Source of the DNA: Peteryoungia algae
Lineage (GTDB): Bacteria > Pseudomonadota > Alphaproteobacteria > Rhizobiales > Rhizobiaceae
DNA: 64,000 bases
Assembly (NCBI RefSeq): GCF_030369675.1
Contig: NZ_CP128477.1
Span: 4,110,501-4,174,500 of the forward strand
Direction of reading: 5' to 3'
This document shows, in pieces, positions 38,876-48,019 of this stretch. How positions within the stretch are numbered: the first letter of the stretch is position 1; each line of letters starts with the position of its first letter. A program made the translations under genes and the position numbers. The notes under the pieces are model-generated. The model saw only the letters and a program-made list of their open reading frames with translations. It made no database searches and had not been told where the DNA came from.

Positions 38876-40194
38876 GGTTCGGCCCAGTCGCTTTCTTCAA
38901 GAGCTTGCGCCACCGGGCGGCCTTCGACAAGTGCCACGAGTTGCTGGGCGATTCCGGTCCAGGTGAAGAGGCTGCGCGCCTTGTGGGCACCCATGCGCGA
39001 CAGCCGTCCGTAGAGACGCGCATGCTTCAGCGGCTTCATCATCGTGATGCCGAGATCATACTTGTCGAACGTGTCGGCGAAGAGGGCATGGCGGCCATAG
39101 CTGATGGCGCGATACAGCCCGCCGTGGATCGTAACGATCGTGGGTGTGCCGCTTGCCATGGCCTCGATTGCTGTCATGCCGAAAGGCTCGTATCGGCTCG
39201 ACAGCACGAAGAGGTCGGCCGCACGATACATGTCCGGAAGGTCGTCGTCGGCAATGAAGCCGGAAAACTCTACCTTGTCAGAAATTCCGAGGTCGGCGAC
39301 CTGCTGCTTGAGCTGGGCGAGGATCGTCTCTTCATGAGGATCCATATTCTCGCCGCCCACGGCAAGCCTCAGGCGTGTCTCCGGCATGCGCTCGACCAGA
39401 ACCGAGAAGCCATCGATCAGGAGATCATAGCCCTTGTTGGTCGCAAGCCGCCCGAGCGCGAGAATGGTCGTGCCTTCAAAGCCGAGACGCTGGCGCAACA
39501 TTTTGCGCGAGGCCGACGATACCGGATAAAAGCGGTTGTCGTCGTAACCAGGCGGGATCATGTGCACACGGCTGCGTGACAGCCCGTAATCTTCCGTCAG
39601 CATGTCCAGCTGGATCGGCGTCGTCGCAATGACCAGCTGGCAGCTGCGATAGATGATCAGCTCGTGCTGGATGCGTTCCTTGAAATTGAACTCCTGCTCG
39701 AACTTGTCCGCCTGTTCCGGATAGTCCGTTTCCATCTGACGCTTCTTCCACATGCCCAGCGAATGCGGCGTGTGGATGTGCGGCACATGCAGCGCTTCCG
39801 AAAGCCTTTGTCCTGCGACGCCCGCATCCCAGTAATGGCTGTTGATGAAAAGATAGGTCAGATCTTCGCGCTTGATCCAGCGCAGGGCCTTCTCGTTCCA
39901 CTCGGCCAGATGGCGGTGGAGATATTCCTTCGGAATGAAGTCTGGGCCGCCACAGGGAATGCGCACGACGCGAACGTTCTCGTCCACCTCGTCGATCTCA
40001 GGCTGGTCCTCGAACCGGCGGGTGAAGATGTCGACCTTATGCCCGAGCTGGGCGAGTTTCTTTGCAAGTTCAAGGACGTAAACGACCTGTCCGCCAGTAT
40101 CGGCGGCACCGAGAGGCGGGTGTGCGGCGACGTAGCCATGCGTGGAAACGAGCGCAATGCGCGGCGTTTCATGCGGGTCCGTTAGTAGTGCCAT
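38857..40194 (-). CDS. mfpsA: mannosylfructose-phosphate synthase (SPS-like GT4 glycosyltransferase)
   Basis: A 445-residue GT-B retaining glycosyltransferase. The N-terminal acceptor region has PPLGAADTGGQVVYVLELAKK. The donor-site region has ALGRLATNKGYDLLIDGF and the EX7E motif in SSRYEPFGMTAIEAMASGTP. The Agrobacterium enzyme MfpsA uses GDP-mannose and fructose-6-phosphate and is closely related to sucrose-phosphate synthases. The adjacent HAD phosphatase completes the pathway. Product is a compatible solute. GGGG precedes the ATG; a 12-base inverted repeat brackets the promoter region. Confidence 0.85.
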   Translation of the reverse strand: MALLTDPHETPRIALVSTHGYVAAHPPLGAADTGGQVVYVLELAKKLAQLGHKVDIFTRRFEDQPEIDEVDENVRVVRIPCGGPDFIPKEYLHRHLAEWNEKALRWIKREDLTYLFINSHYWDAGVAGQRLSEALHVPHIHTPHSLGMWKKRQMETDYPEQADKFEQEFNFKERIQHELIIYRSCQLVIATTPIQLDMLTEDYGLSRSRVHMIPPGYDDNRFYPVSSASRKMLRQRLGFEGTTILALGRLATNKGYDLLIDGFSVLVERMPETRLRLAVGGENMDPHEETILAQLKQQVADLGISDKVEFSGFIADDDLPDMYRAADLFVLSSRYEPFGMTAIEAMASGTPTIVTIHGGLYRAISYGRHALFADTFDKYDLGITMMKPLKHARLYGRLSRMGAHKARSLFTWTGIAQQLVALVEGRPVAQALEESDWAEPWNDGD

Positions 40195-40209
40195 AAATCC
40201 CCACTGTTA

Positions 40210-40283
40210 AAAATTTCGTTCTTAAGAAGAGGAGATGATAATGCACGAAACGGGCGAATGTTTCAAATTTTGAACGAAATTTT
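40210..40283. repeat. spaced 12-base inverted repeat upstream of mfpsA
   Basis: AAAATTTCGTTC at 40210-40221 and its exact complement GAACGAAATTTT at 40272-40283 flank 50 AT-rich bases containing the mfpsA promoter region and possibly the 3' side of the lut operon. It could be a two-site operator for looping. Confidence 0.5.
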
Positions 40284-40328
40284 CAATAACAGGCGACTTT
40301 GCTAGATTCGATCGCCGCAGGATCTCCC

Positions 40329-41018
40329 TCAGGTCAGGCGCCCCTCGTTCTCTCCAACAATCACGATATGAAGAGCCCTCGGACCATGCGCGCCGAGCAG
40401 CAGCGTCTGCTCTATATCGGCGGAACGCGACGGTCCGGTGATCATGTTGACCGTTCGCGGCATGGTGTCACCCTGCGCTGCCCGCAAGTTCGCCCAGAGG
40501 CTCTCCATGTCGCCGACAATGTCTGTGGCCTGGACCACGACAATGTGGTGATCGGGCAGGAAATTCAGCGTCACGGGATTGTCCGGTCCGGACAGCACGC
40601 AGAGCGTTCCCGTCTCGGCGATGCCCCCGAAGGCATGGCTCACGGCCACGAGGTCATTGCCGTCAGAGGCCCCGTGCTTGATTTCCAGTGCACCTGTCGC
40701 ATGCCAGGGAAGGTTTGCGAGCCGCGCGTCGGCGCCGATACGGATGGCGGCGGGCAGGTTCCGCTGCTTGAGATAGTCGGCGACGGCTGCCGGCAAAGTC
40801 GCACAGCTAGACATGCGCTCTGTCGTGGCATTGTATTTCTCGGCCATGGCGATGAAGAGCGCCAGCCGCTCCTCGGCTGGCAACTGCCCGCGTTTGGGAA
40901 TGATGCCGAGCGGGCGCTCGACGAGCCTGCTCGCAACGGCCGCAGCGCGCTCGGCGTCGTCTCCGCTCACTTTCAGCGAGGTCCGGATCCGGGAAAGAAT
41001 GGCTTGGCGGCTGTCCAT
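40329..41018 (-). CDS. lutC: L-lactate utilisation protein LutC (LUD domain)
   Basis: A 229-residue LUD-domain protein, the third component of the LutABC L-lactate oxidising complex. The pattern GIAETGTLCVLSGPDNPVTLNFLPDHHIVVV is diagnostic of LutC/YkgG. It starts 3 bases after the lutB stop. Last gene of lutR-lutA-lutB-lutC. Confidence 0.9.
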   Translation of the reverse strand: MDSRQAILSRIRTSLKVSGDDAERAAAVASRLVERPLGIIPKRGQLPAEERLALFIAMAEKYNATTERMSSCATLPAAVADYLKQRNLPAAIRIGADARLANLPWHATGALEIKHGASDGNDLVAVSHAFGGIAETGTLCVLSGPDNPVTLNFLPDHHIVVVQATDIVGDMESLWANLRAAQGDTMPRTVNMITGPSRSADIEQTLLLGAHGPRALHIVIVGENEGRLT

Positions 41019-41021
41019 GGC

Positions 41022-42446
41022 TCAGGCCCCCTGTTTCTGGCGCGCGGCCCATTGCTGCGTAAAGGTCTGGGCCTCGGGCGCCGGAAGGTCTCGGATGCTG
41101 GTCCAGCCGGAGGCGAAAGGCAGGGTGGTGATCCGGCCCTTCGATCCGCCGATCAGGTTCAGCAGTCGTGCGCCGATCGCGGTTGCCATCCGGTAGAGCC
41201 TCGGCCGCTTGGCTATGAAGGCAAAGACACCAAGACCGTAGCGTGCGGTGGCGGGATTGAGATGTTTTTCGAATTCGCGCTCGCGCCAGTGCCGCATCAT
41301 CTTCGGCAGCGGAATATGCATGGGACACACGCTTTCACACCGTCCGCAAAAGGTCGAGGCGTTCGGCAGATGGCCCGAGATGTCGACACCGAACAGAGAA
41401 GGGGTCAGAACGGCGCCCATCGGGCCCGGATAGACCGAGCCGTATGCATGGCCGCCGACGGCATGGTAGACAGGGCAATGGTTCATGCAGGCCCCGCAGC
41501 GGATGCAGCGGAGCATGTCCTGGAACTCGCTGCCGAGCATGGCGGTGCGTCCATTGTCGAGCAGGATGACGTGATACTCCTCCGGGCCGTCCGGATCCTC
41601 GGTGCGGCGCGGGCCGGTGGAGAAGGTCGTATAGACGGAGATGTCCTGGCCGGTCGCCGAGCGGGCAAGCAATCTCAGGATCTGCGAACAATCCTCCAGC
41701 GTCGGCACCAGCTTCTCGATCGAGGCGACCACGATGTGCACCTTTGGCAGCGACTGCGTCAGGTCGCCATTGCCCTCATTGGTGACGATGACGGAGGTTC
41801 CGGTCTCGGCGATCAGGAAATTGGCGCCGGTAATCCCGACATCCGCCTGGAAATAGCGCTTGCGCAGCACCTGCCGCGCTTCCGACAACAGTGTTTCCGG
41901 TGCCGTGAGGTCGCGTTCTGGGTCGAGATGCGTATGCACCCGGCGGAAGTCCTCCTCAACCTGCTCCTTGTTGAGATGCACGGCCGGCGCGATGATGTGG
42001 CTCGGATGCTCGCCCCGGAGCTGGATTATGTATTCGCCGAGATCGGTTTCGACCGGCTCGATTGCATGCTCGAAGAGGAAATCATTGAGGTTGATCTCCT
42101 CGGTGATCATCGACTTGCCCTTGGTCACGGTCTTCGCCCCGACCCGCTGGCAGATATCGAGCACCAGCCGGCGTGCATCTTCGGCACTCTCGGCCCAATG
42201 CACATGTCCGCCCGACTCCGTCACCTTTCTCTCATAGGCCTGGAGATAGAGGTCGAGATGGGCGAGCGTGTGGTTCTTGATCTCGCGGCCCTTGTCGCGC
42301 AGCGCATCGAATTCAGGAAGGGCGGCAACGGCGGCAGCGCGCTTGCCGATGAAACCCTTTTCGACATTGGTGAGCGCCTTTTGCAACTGAGGGTCGGCCA
42401 GCGCCCTGGCGGCATTGTCCTTGAACTGCGGAGCGGTGAACTGCAT
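41022..42446 (-). CDS. lutB: L-lactate utilisation iron-sulfur protein LutB
   Basis: A 474-residue protein with an N-terminal LUD-type domain (GITGANFLIAETGTSVIVTNEGN) and two 4Fe-4S motifs, CIRCGACMNHCP and CGRCESVCPMHIP. A DUF3390-type tail follows. It transfers electrons from lactate within LutABC. A strong GGAGGAGGAAGAG site precedes the ATG; it is 21 bases from lutA. Confidence 0.93.
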   Translation of the reverse strand: MQFTAPQFKDNAARALADPQLQKALTNVEKGFIGKRAAAVAALPEFDALRDKGREIKNHTLAHLDLYLQAYERKVTESGGHVHWAESAEDARRLVLDICQRVGAKTVTKGKSMITEEINLNDFLFEHAIEPVETDLGEYIIQLRGEHPSHIIAPAVHLNKEQVEEDFRRVHTHLDPERDLTAPETLLSEARQVLRKRYFQADVGITGANFLIAETGTSVIVTNEGNGDLTQSLPKVHIVVASIEKLVPTLEDCSQILRLLARSATGQDISVYTTFSTGPRRTEDPDGPEEYHVILLDNGRTAMLGSEFQDMLRCIRCGACMNHCPVYHAVGGHAYGSVYPGPMGAVLTPSLFGVDISGHLPNASTFCGRCESVCPMHIPLPKMMRHWREREFEKHLNPATARYGLGVFAFIAKRPRLYRMATAIGARLLNLIGGSKGRITTLPFASGWTSIRDLPAPEAQTFTQQWAARQKQGA

Positions 42447-42467
42447 CTCTTCCTCCTCCCGTGTTCT

Positions 42468-43241
42468 CTACTTGCCGCTGCCGGCAATCGGCCGGCCGTC
42501 GGTCATGCCGGCCAGTACCTCCGCGACATGCCGCACCTCGATGGTTGAGCCTTCGCGCTTCAGTTTGCCCGCCATGTTCATCAGGCAGCCCATGTCGCCG
42601 GCGAGCAGAATGTCTGCCCCGCTCTCGGCGATCGTCGCCGTTTTCTTCGAAACGATCTTGCCGGAGATATCGGGATATTTGACGCAGAATGTACCGCCGA
42701 AGCCGCAACACACATCGGATCCCGCCATCTCCTTCAGCTCCAGCCCCTCGACTGTCGCCAGCAGCTGACGCGGTTGTTTGGCGATGCCGAGTTCCCTGAG
42801 GCCCGAGCAGCTGTCGTGATAGGTCACCGATTTGTCGAGCCGGGCCTTCACCTGGCTCATGCCGCGCACGTCGGCGAGAAAGGAGACGAGCTCGAACACC
42901 TTGTCCGCGAAGCGCCGACAACGCTCTTCCCAAAGCGGATCGCCTTTGAAGAGATCGGGATAGTGCTTCTTCAGCATGGCGCTGCAGGAGCCGGAAGGAG
43001 CGACCACATAATCGAAGCCCTCGAACTGCTCGATCACCTGCCTGGCAAGATCGCGGGTGTCCTTCGTGTCGCCGGAATTATAGGCTGGCTGACCGCAACA
43101 GGTCTGGGCGATTGGCACATGCACGTCACAGCCGGCCTCTTCGATCAGCTTGGCAGAGGAAAACCCGACGCTCGGCCGGAAGAGATCGACCAGACAGGTG
43201 GCGAAAAGGCCGACCTTCGGCCGGTTCTGGGCTTGGCTCAC
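42468..43241 (-). CDS. lutA: L-lactate utilisation protein LutA (CCG domain)
   Basis: A 257-residue protein with two cysteine-rich CCG domains: PIAQTCCGQPAYNSGD with PSGSCSAML, and SDVCCGFGGTFCVKYP with GDMGCLMNM. It is the LutA/YkgE component, likely binding a heterodisulfide-reductase-type cluster. A GTG start at 43241 (VSQAQNRPKVGLFATC) has GGAGAC upstream and overlaps the lutR stop by 4 bases. Confidence 0.9.
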   Translation of the reverse strand: MSQAQNRPKVGLFATCLVDLFRPSVGFSSAKLIEEAGCDVHVPIAQTCCGQPAYNSGDTKDTRDLARQVIEQFEGFDYVVAPSGSCSAMLKKHYPDLFKGDPLWEERCRRFADKVFELVSFLADVRGMSQVKARLDKSVTYHDSCSGLRELGIAKQPRQLLATVEGLELKEMAGSDVCCGFGGTFCVKYPDISGKIVSKKTATIAESGADILLAGDMGCLMNMAGKLKREGSTIEVRHVAEVLAGMTDGRPIAGSGK

Positions 43242-44068
43242 GGTTTCGTCTCCGTTCTGGAAGGTGCTGTTGTGCGGGTTCCGCGGCTGCCGTCGCGCCG
43301 GATCAGCCGGAGTTTCGCGACCCGGCCCCATTCGCCGGCCCGCGCGCTTTCGTCTGCGGCCCGCATGACGAAGTCGATATGTGCTTGCGCTGCCGCCTTG
43401 GCGGCTTCCGGATCGCCGGCCAGGATCGCGTCATGGATCGCCACATGCTGTTCCAGCAGCCTTTCCCGCGCATTGTGCAGCGAGAATACGGCCTTGCGGT
43501 TGAAGAAGATGCCTTCCGACAGAAGCCGGTAGCAGGCGCGCATGGTGTGCAGCAGGATGATGTTGTGCGCGGCTTCGCCGACGGCATTGTGAAACTCCAC
43601 ATCCGCCACCAGCTCGTCCTCTGGCTGCGCCTCGGCATGGGCGCGCCGCATGTCCTCGATGATGCGTGACAGAAGCGCCTTGTCGGTCTCCGTTGCACGC
43701 TGGGCCGCAAGCTCCGCCGTCAGGCCTTCAAGCTCACGGCGATACTCGAGATAATCTCGCGTTGCCCGCGCATGCCGCGAGATGAGGTCGGTGATCGGCT
43801 TGGAAAAGACCTGGCCGATGATGTCGGCGACAAATGTGCCACCGCCATGATGGCTGACAAGCAGCCCTCGGCTTTCCAGCTCTTTCAGCGCATCCCGCAA
43901 GATCGGTCGCGACACCTCGAGCGACTGGGCAAGTTCCCTTTCCCCTGGCAGCCGGTCCCCGTCGCGCAACACGCCGTCAAGGATCAGAAGCTCGATCTGC
44001 TGGACCACCTCGTCTGCGGTCCGGCTGTGGCTCACGCCTGAAAACAGGCTGTCTTCATCGTCTGTCAT
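43238..44068 (-). CDS. GntR/FadR-family regulator of the lut operon
   Basis: A 276-residue regulator. The winged helix (about residues 16-80: ADEVVQQIELLILDGVLRDGDRLPGERELAQSLEVSRPILRDAL) is followed by a FadR-type C-terminal domain with metal-binding-like residues (Asp/His in DVEFHNAVGEAAHN and EQHVAIHDAI), like LldR/PdhR. First gene of the lut operon, coupled to lutA, so it would control its own level. The chosen ATG at 44068 has GGAGAG upstream. Lactate (or another 2-hydroxyacid) is the expected effector. Confidence 0.87.
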   Translation of the reverse strand: MTDDEDSLFSGVSHSRTADEVVQQIELLILDGVLRDGDRLPGERELAQSLEVSRPILRDALKELESRGLLVSHHGGGTFVADIIGQVFSKPITDLISRHARATRDYLEYRRELEGLTAELAAQRATETDKALLSRIIEDMRRAHAEAQPEDELVADVEFHNAVGEAAHNIILLHTMRACYRLLSEGIFFNRKAVFSLHNARERLLEQHVAIHDAILAGDPEAAKAAAQAHIDFVMRAADESARAGEWGRVAKLRLIRRDGSRGTRTTAPSRTETKP

Positions 44069-44108
44069 CACGCTCTCCATGCCGTTTCATAACAAGCCTT
44101 GCAACAAT

Positions 44109-44127
44109 TGGTCAATTTTATTGTCCA
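44109..44127. promoter_or_regulatory. candidate operator of the lut operon
   Basis: TGGTCAAT-TTT-ATTGTCCA is a 19-base inverted repeat with seven of eight pairs matched, 41 bases upstream of the regulator start. The form (TGG...CCA) suits FadR-family proteins. Confidence 0.62.
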
Positions 44128-44233
44128 CTTCATCTTTTGCAGATGAAGCCATGGGCAAAGGCTGTGACGTTTGTGCCTTTGCGCTGGCGTCGCGGCACTG
44201 TTAGCTTGATCCCGGGCCAAGGGAGACAGCTGC

Positions 44234-45505
44234 GTGGCAAAGGGTGATTTCGCATTTCCGATGGCGCCGGAGCGCGCATTGGCGCTCGGTGAAATCCACG
44301 CGAGGCCGTATGCGCTGGTGAAATCCAGCCGGGTGATCTTTCAGCTCGCCTTCATGATGGATGGCGGCTCGGCCGTACATTACGCGGCCATTTCCGAACT
44401 GTCCCGCGCCCGCGGCGTGGCTCCACCGGACAAGCAGGGGCGCTATCACGCGCTCGCCTGGGGGCAGGGAACCCTGCGCTGGGAGCGTCACACGGAATTC
44501 TCCACCTGGTTCTGGGATGGCCCCCTGCCGGAGACCTTCGGCGGTGATGTGCCGATCCATCCCTTCGGTGACGGCTTCATTGCGCCTGGTCCGCTGATCT
44601 CCGGCATCCGCTTGGAAATGCGCCCCGATGGTTCCGAGATTGCCGACGCACGCGCAGCCTTCGATCCCGCGAGCCTTTGCTACAGCGAACTCAAGAACGG
44701 TCAGGCGGCGGTGCTCACCGACTTCCGTCAGGACGGGCATGGTCTCACGCAGATCCTCGTCATTGATCGCGGCATGACGGAAGCCGGTCGCGGCGCCGTC
44801 GTCCAGCGCCTGCTCGACATCGAGACCTATCGCACCATGGCCATGCTCGGCCTCCCGCTCGCACAGACGCTGTCACCGGAAATGCGCCGCATCGAGGATG
44901 GCCTGACGGCCGTCACCCAGCGCATGAAGGCCCATGCCCGCAATGAATCTGATGAAATGCTGTCGGAACTCACCCGGCTTGCGGCGGAGCTGGAGGCCGA
45001 TGCGGCGCTCAGTCTTTATCGCTTCGGCGCCAGCCGCGCCTATGACGGCATCGTGCGCGAGCGCATCAAGACACTGGACGAGACGCCGGTCCCGGGACAC
45101 GAGACGCTCGGTGCTTTCCTGGAAAGACGGCTGGCACCGGCCATGCGCACCTGTCAGTCGATCGAGGAACGTCAGGCGAACCTCTCGCGAAAACTCTCAC
45201 GCGCCACGGCCCTTGTCCGCTCCTGGATCGATGTGGAGTTGGAACGGCAGAATTCCGACCTCCTGGCGGCCATGAACAGTCGTGCCGAAATGCAATTGCG
45301 CCTGCAACAGACGGTCGAAGGGCTCTCCGTCGCTGCCATCTCCTACTATGTCGTCGGTCTCGTCGGTTATGCCGCCAAAGCCATCCCGCACGATCTCCTG
45401 CCCTTCGATACGGCCATCATTACCGGCATTTCGGTGCCGTTCGCGGTCCTCGGCGTCTGGTGGGTGGTGCGGCGAATCCGCCGCAGCCATGAACGGCCGG
45501 CCTGA
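44234..45505 (+). CDS. DUF3422 family membrane-anchored protein
   Basis: A 423-residue protein. The N-terminus PERALALGEIHARPY and the mid region VLTDFRQDGHGLTQILVIDRGMT are typical of DUF3422. A long helical region leads to two transmembrane helices at the C-terminus (around 368-390 and 400-418), so most of it faces one side of the membrane like a CorA-shaped cone; that comparison is an inference. GTG start with GGGAGA upstream. Function unknown. Confidence 0.8.
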   Translation: MAKGDFAFPMAPERALALGEIHARPYALVKSSRVIFQLAFMMDGGSAVHYAAISELSRARGVAPPDKQGRYHALAWGQGTLRWERHTEFSTWFWDGPLPETFGGDVPIHPFGDGFIAPGPLISGIRLEMRPDGSEIADARAAFDPASLCYSELKNGQAAVLTDFRQDGHGLTQILVIDRGMTEAGRGAVVQRLLDIETYRTMAMLGLPLAQTLSPEMRRIEDGLTAVTQRMKAHARNESDEMLSELTRLAAELEADAALSLYRFGASRAYDGIVRERIKTLDETPVPGHETLGAFLERRLAPAMRTCQSIEERQANLSRKLSRATALVRSWIDVELERQNSDLLAAMNSRAEMQLRLQQTVEGLSVAAISYYVVGLVGYAAKAIPHDLLPFDTAIITGISVPFAVLGVWWVVRRIRRSHERPA

Positions 45506-45571
45506 TCAGCGCTTGCTGCCTGCCGCTGCCGGTCGATATAAGGCGACAGACAGTTGCGGATGACAGGCGGA

Positions 45572-46990
45572 ATGGCGAAGCAGACCAAGGCGAAACTCGA
45601 CAAGAAGGGGCTATCAGGTCTTGGTCTTGAGAAACTGGTCGATATCCTCCTGGAGGAGTCTGCGGCCAACAAGGCCCTGAAGGCACGGCTCCAGACGGCG
45701 CTGGCCGGCGAAACCGGGCCGGACGAAATGGCCCGGCTCATCGACAAGCGCCTCGATGCGATCGACCAGGCGACGACGCGCATCAATCGCGCCCGCGCCC
45801 GTGATCTCGCCGGCGAATTTGCAGCCCTTGCCCGCAACATTCTCTCCGAACTTGGCGGAGCCGATCCTCAGGCTGCAGCGGAGCGTATCCTGCGCTTCCT
45901 TGGTCTGCGCTTCCCCGTCTCGGCCCGCTTGGCGACCGACAATGCCCGGCTCTGGAAGGTCTTTGAGGATACGGAACTCGCAGCGATTGATCTGATCAAG
46001 AGCGTCGGTGCTGAGGAGCAGGCCCTGCTAGTTGCCCATCTGGAACGACTGCGGCTGCGCGACCGCTACGGCGAACACACCGGTTTCCTCAGGGCATTGA
46101 CCGGCGTTGTTTCGGCACCGGCGGCCAAGGCCTGGCGCACCGTGCTGGCTGAGCTTGTTCCAAGCGAGCCCTTGAAGCTCGGTGCCCTCGATCTCCTGCA
46201 ATCACTCGCTTTGCACCAGGGCGATATCGATCACTTCCTTGCCCTCGAATGTCAGAAGCCCGACAACAGGCGCGACACGCTTGCGGTTGCCGACATGCTG
46301 CACAAGGCAGGCCGATTCGAGGTTGCCTTGGAATGGGTGCGCGAGCGCCCGCGCGGCGTGCGTCTCATCCCGGTCAACGGCGTGCTCGCCTCTGTCGGCC
46401 CCGACTATGGTGCCCATGAGCGCCGCCTGCTCGAAGCCGAGATCCTCGATAAATTGAAGCGCCGCGAAGATGCGCAGGAACTGCGCTGGCGGGAGTTTGC
46501 CGAAACTCTCGATCCTGGTGTCCTCAAGCTCTACCTCTCGAAGCTCGACGATTTTGCCGAATTCGATGAGCTGGACCGGGCACTCGCGCTCGCTAAGGAA
46601 CACGAGGATATCTATCTCGGTCTCGACTTCTTCCTCGCCTGGCCGCGCCTCGATCTCGCCGCAGCCCATGTGCTGCGCCACCGCCACGATTGGGAGGGCC
46701 GCCACTACGACGACCTCGCCCCTGCCGCCGAAGCCCTGTCTGCCAAGGAGCCGCTGGCCGCCGTCGTGCTCTACCGTGTACTGGTCGAAGATATCCTGCG
46801 ACGTGGCATCGGCATGGCCTATCCGCATGCCGGCCGCTATGTCGGCGAACTCGCACGCCTCATGCCGAACCTGCCCGAAGGTCACGGATTGTCGACCCAC
46901 GCCGCCTTCCTCGCGGAGCTAAGGCGCAGTCATTCGAAGAAATACGGCTTCTGGAGCTCGGTGCCGGGCGGGTTGTCGGGTCAGCCCTAG
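45572..46990 (+). CDS. DUF6880 family protein
   Basis: About 472 residues, mostly alpha-helical with TPR/HEAT-like spacing (ADMLHKAGRFEVALEWVRER, DAQELRWREFAETLDPGVL). The C-terminal part YPHAGRYVGELARLMP is characteristic of this family, often found near SWIM zinc-finger genes but alone here. The start MAKQTKAKLDKKGLSGLGLEKL is family-like; an ATG at 45560 is an alternative. Its stop overlaps that of the convergent LysR gene by 4 bases. Function unknown. Confidence 0.75.
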   Translation: MAKQTKAKLDKKGLSGLGLEKLVDILLEESAANKALKARLQTALAGETGPDEMARLIDKRLDAIDQATTRINRARARDLAGEFAALARNILSELGGADPQAAAERILRFLGLRFPVSARLATDNARLWKVFEDTELAAIDLIKSVGAEEQALLVAHLERLRLRDRYGEHTGFLRALTGVVSAPAAKAWRTVLAELVPSEPLKLGALDLLQSLALHQGDIDHFLALECQKPDNRRDTLAVADMLHKAGRFEVALEWVRERPRGVRLIPVNGVLASVGPDYGAHERRLLEAEILDKLKRREDAQELRWREFAETLDPGVLKLYLSKLDDFAEFDELDRALALAKEHEDIYLGLDFFLAWPRLDLAAAHVLRHRHDWEGRHYDDLAPAAEALSAKEPLAAVVLYRVLVEDILRRGIGMAYPHAGRYVGELARLMPNLPEGHGLSTHAAFLAELRRSHSKKYGFWSSVPGGLSGQP

Positions 46991-47883
46991 CGCTCCCAAT
47001 AGGGCACCGGCCCGTAGAGCTCAGCCAGATAGTCGATGAACAGCCGCACCTTGGCCGGCAGAAACTGGCGGCTCGGATAGACGGCCGACAGCGCCACGTT
47101 GCGCGAGCTTTCATACTGCGGCAGCACCTGTACGAGCTTGCCGCTCTTCAGTTCCGCGCCGACATCCCAGGTCGAGCGCAGCGCAATCCCCAGACCGGCG
47201 ATAACGGCTTCGCGGATGACCTCGCTGGAATTGGTGATCAGCATACCCTCCGGACGCAGCGTGACTGGCCCGGTCGGACCTTCCAGCCGCCAGGAGTCGT
47301 GGTTGTGTGCTGGCAGGCAGCGATGCTTCTTCAGGTCGTCGAGGGTTTCAGGCGTCCCGTGTGCAGCAAGATAGCTTGGAGCCGCACACAGCACCCGACG
47401 CACGGGCGCGAGCCTGCGCGCAACGAGCGAGGAATCGTTCAGCTCGGCGATGCGAATGGCGATGTCGAAGCCGCCACCGACAATGTCGGTAAACTCGTCC
47501 GACAGCACCAGATGGATCGCGAGATCCGGATGCGCCTGCATGAAGGGCTTCAGATGCGGCGCCACATGCATGCGGCCGAAGGAGGTCGATGCGGAGATCT
47601 TCAAGGTCCCGTTGACCTCGGAGGAGCGACCGGACGCAAAGGCTTCCGCCTCTTCCAGTCCGCCCAGCACCGTCAGCACCCGCTCGTGAAATCCCTGGCC
47701 CGCCTCCGTCAGCGAGATCTGCCGTGTCGTTCGCTGCAAAAGCCGGGTGCCAAGCTTGTCCTCCAGCCGCTTGATGCGCTTGGAGACGACGGCCGGCGAG
47801 AGGCCGAGATCACGCGCTGCCGTCGACATGCTGCCGGCTGCAATCACCCGGACGAAGACTTCGAGATCGCCGAGATTGGTCAT
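46987..47883 (-). CDS. LysR-family regulator divergent from glcD
   Basis: A 298-residue LTTR of the CrgA/AaeR type: LGDLEVFVRVIAAGSMSTAARDLGLSPAVVSKRIKRLEDKLGTRLL at the N-terminus and a substrate-binding domain with KISASTSFGRMHVAPHL. It is divergent from glcDE-orf-glcF with a 136-base gap, so it is the likely regulator of glycolate oxidation. Confidence 0.87.
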   Translation of the reverse strand: MTNLGDLEVFVRVIAAGSMSTAARDLGLSPAVVSKRIKRLEDKLGTRLLQRTTRQISLTEAGQGFHERVLTVLGGLEEAEAFASGRSSEVNGTLKISASTSFGRMHVAPHLKPFMQAHPDLAIHLVLSDEFTDIVGGGFDIAIRIAELNDSSLVARRLAPVRRVLCAAPSYLAAHGTPETLDDLKKHRCLPAHNHDSWRLEGPTGPVTLRPEGMLITNSSEVIREAVIAGLGIALRSTWDVGAELKSGKLVQVLPQYESSRNVALSAVYPSRQFLPAKVRLFIDYLAELYGPVPYWER

Positions 47884-48019
47884 GAATGGATGCCACTGTT
47901 TCCGTTTTCGTCATAAGTGCATAGCATTTGCCCTGCGAAAGTCCTAGTGGTAAGAAAAATGAACCAGTTGAGATGCACGTGCTGCGCCGCTAGGATCAGG
48001 ACAAAGAGGGGAGACTGTC

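Noticed and set aside
40299..42548. A 749-residue open frame on the plus strand opposite lutC/lutB
   Set aside because: It is antisense to two clear iron-sulfur/LUD genes; its length reflects high GC, and the product has no domain.
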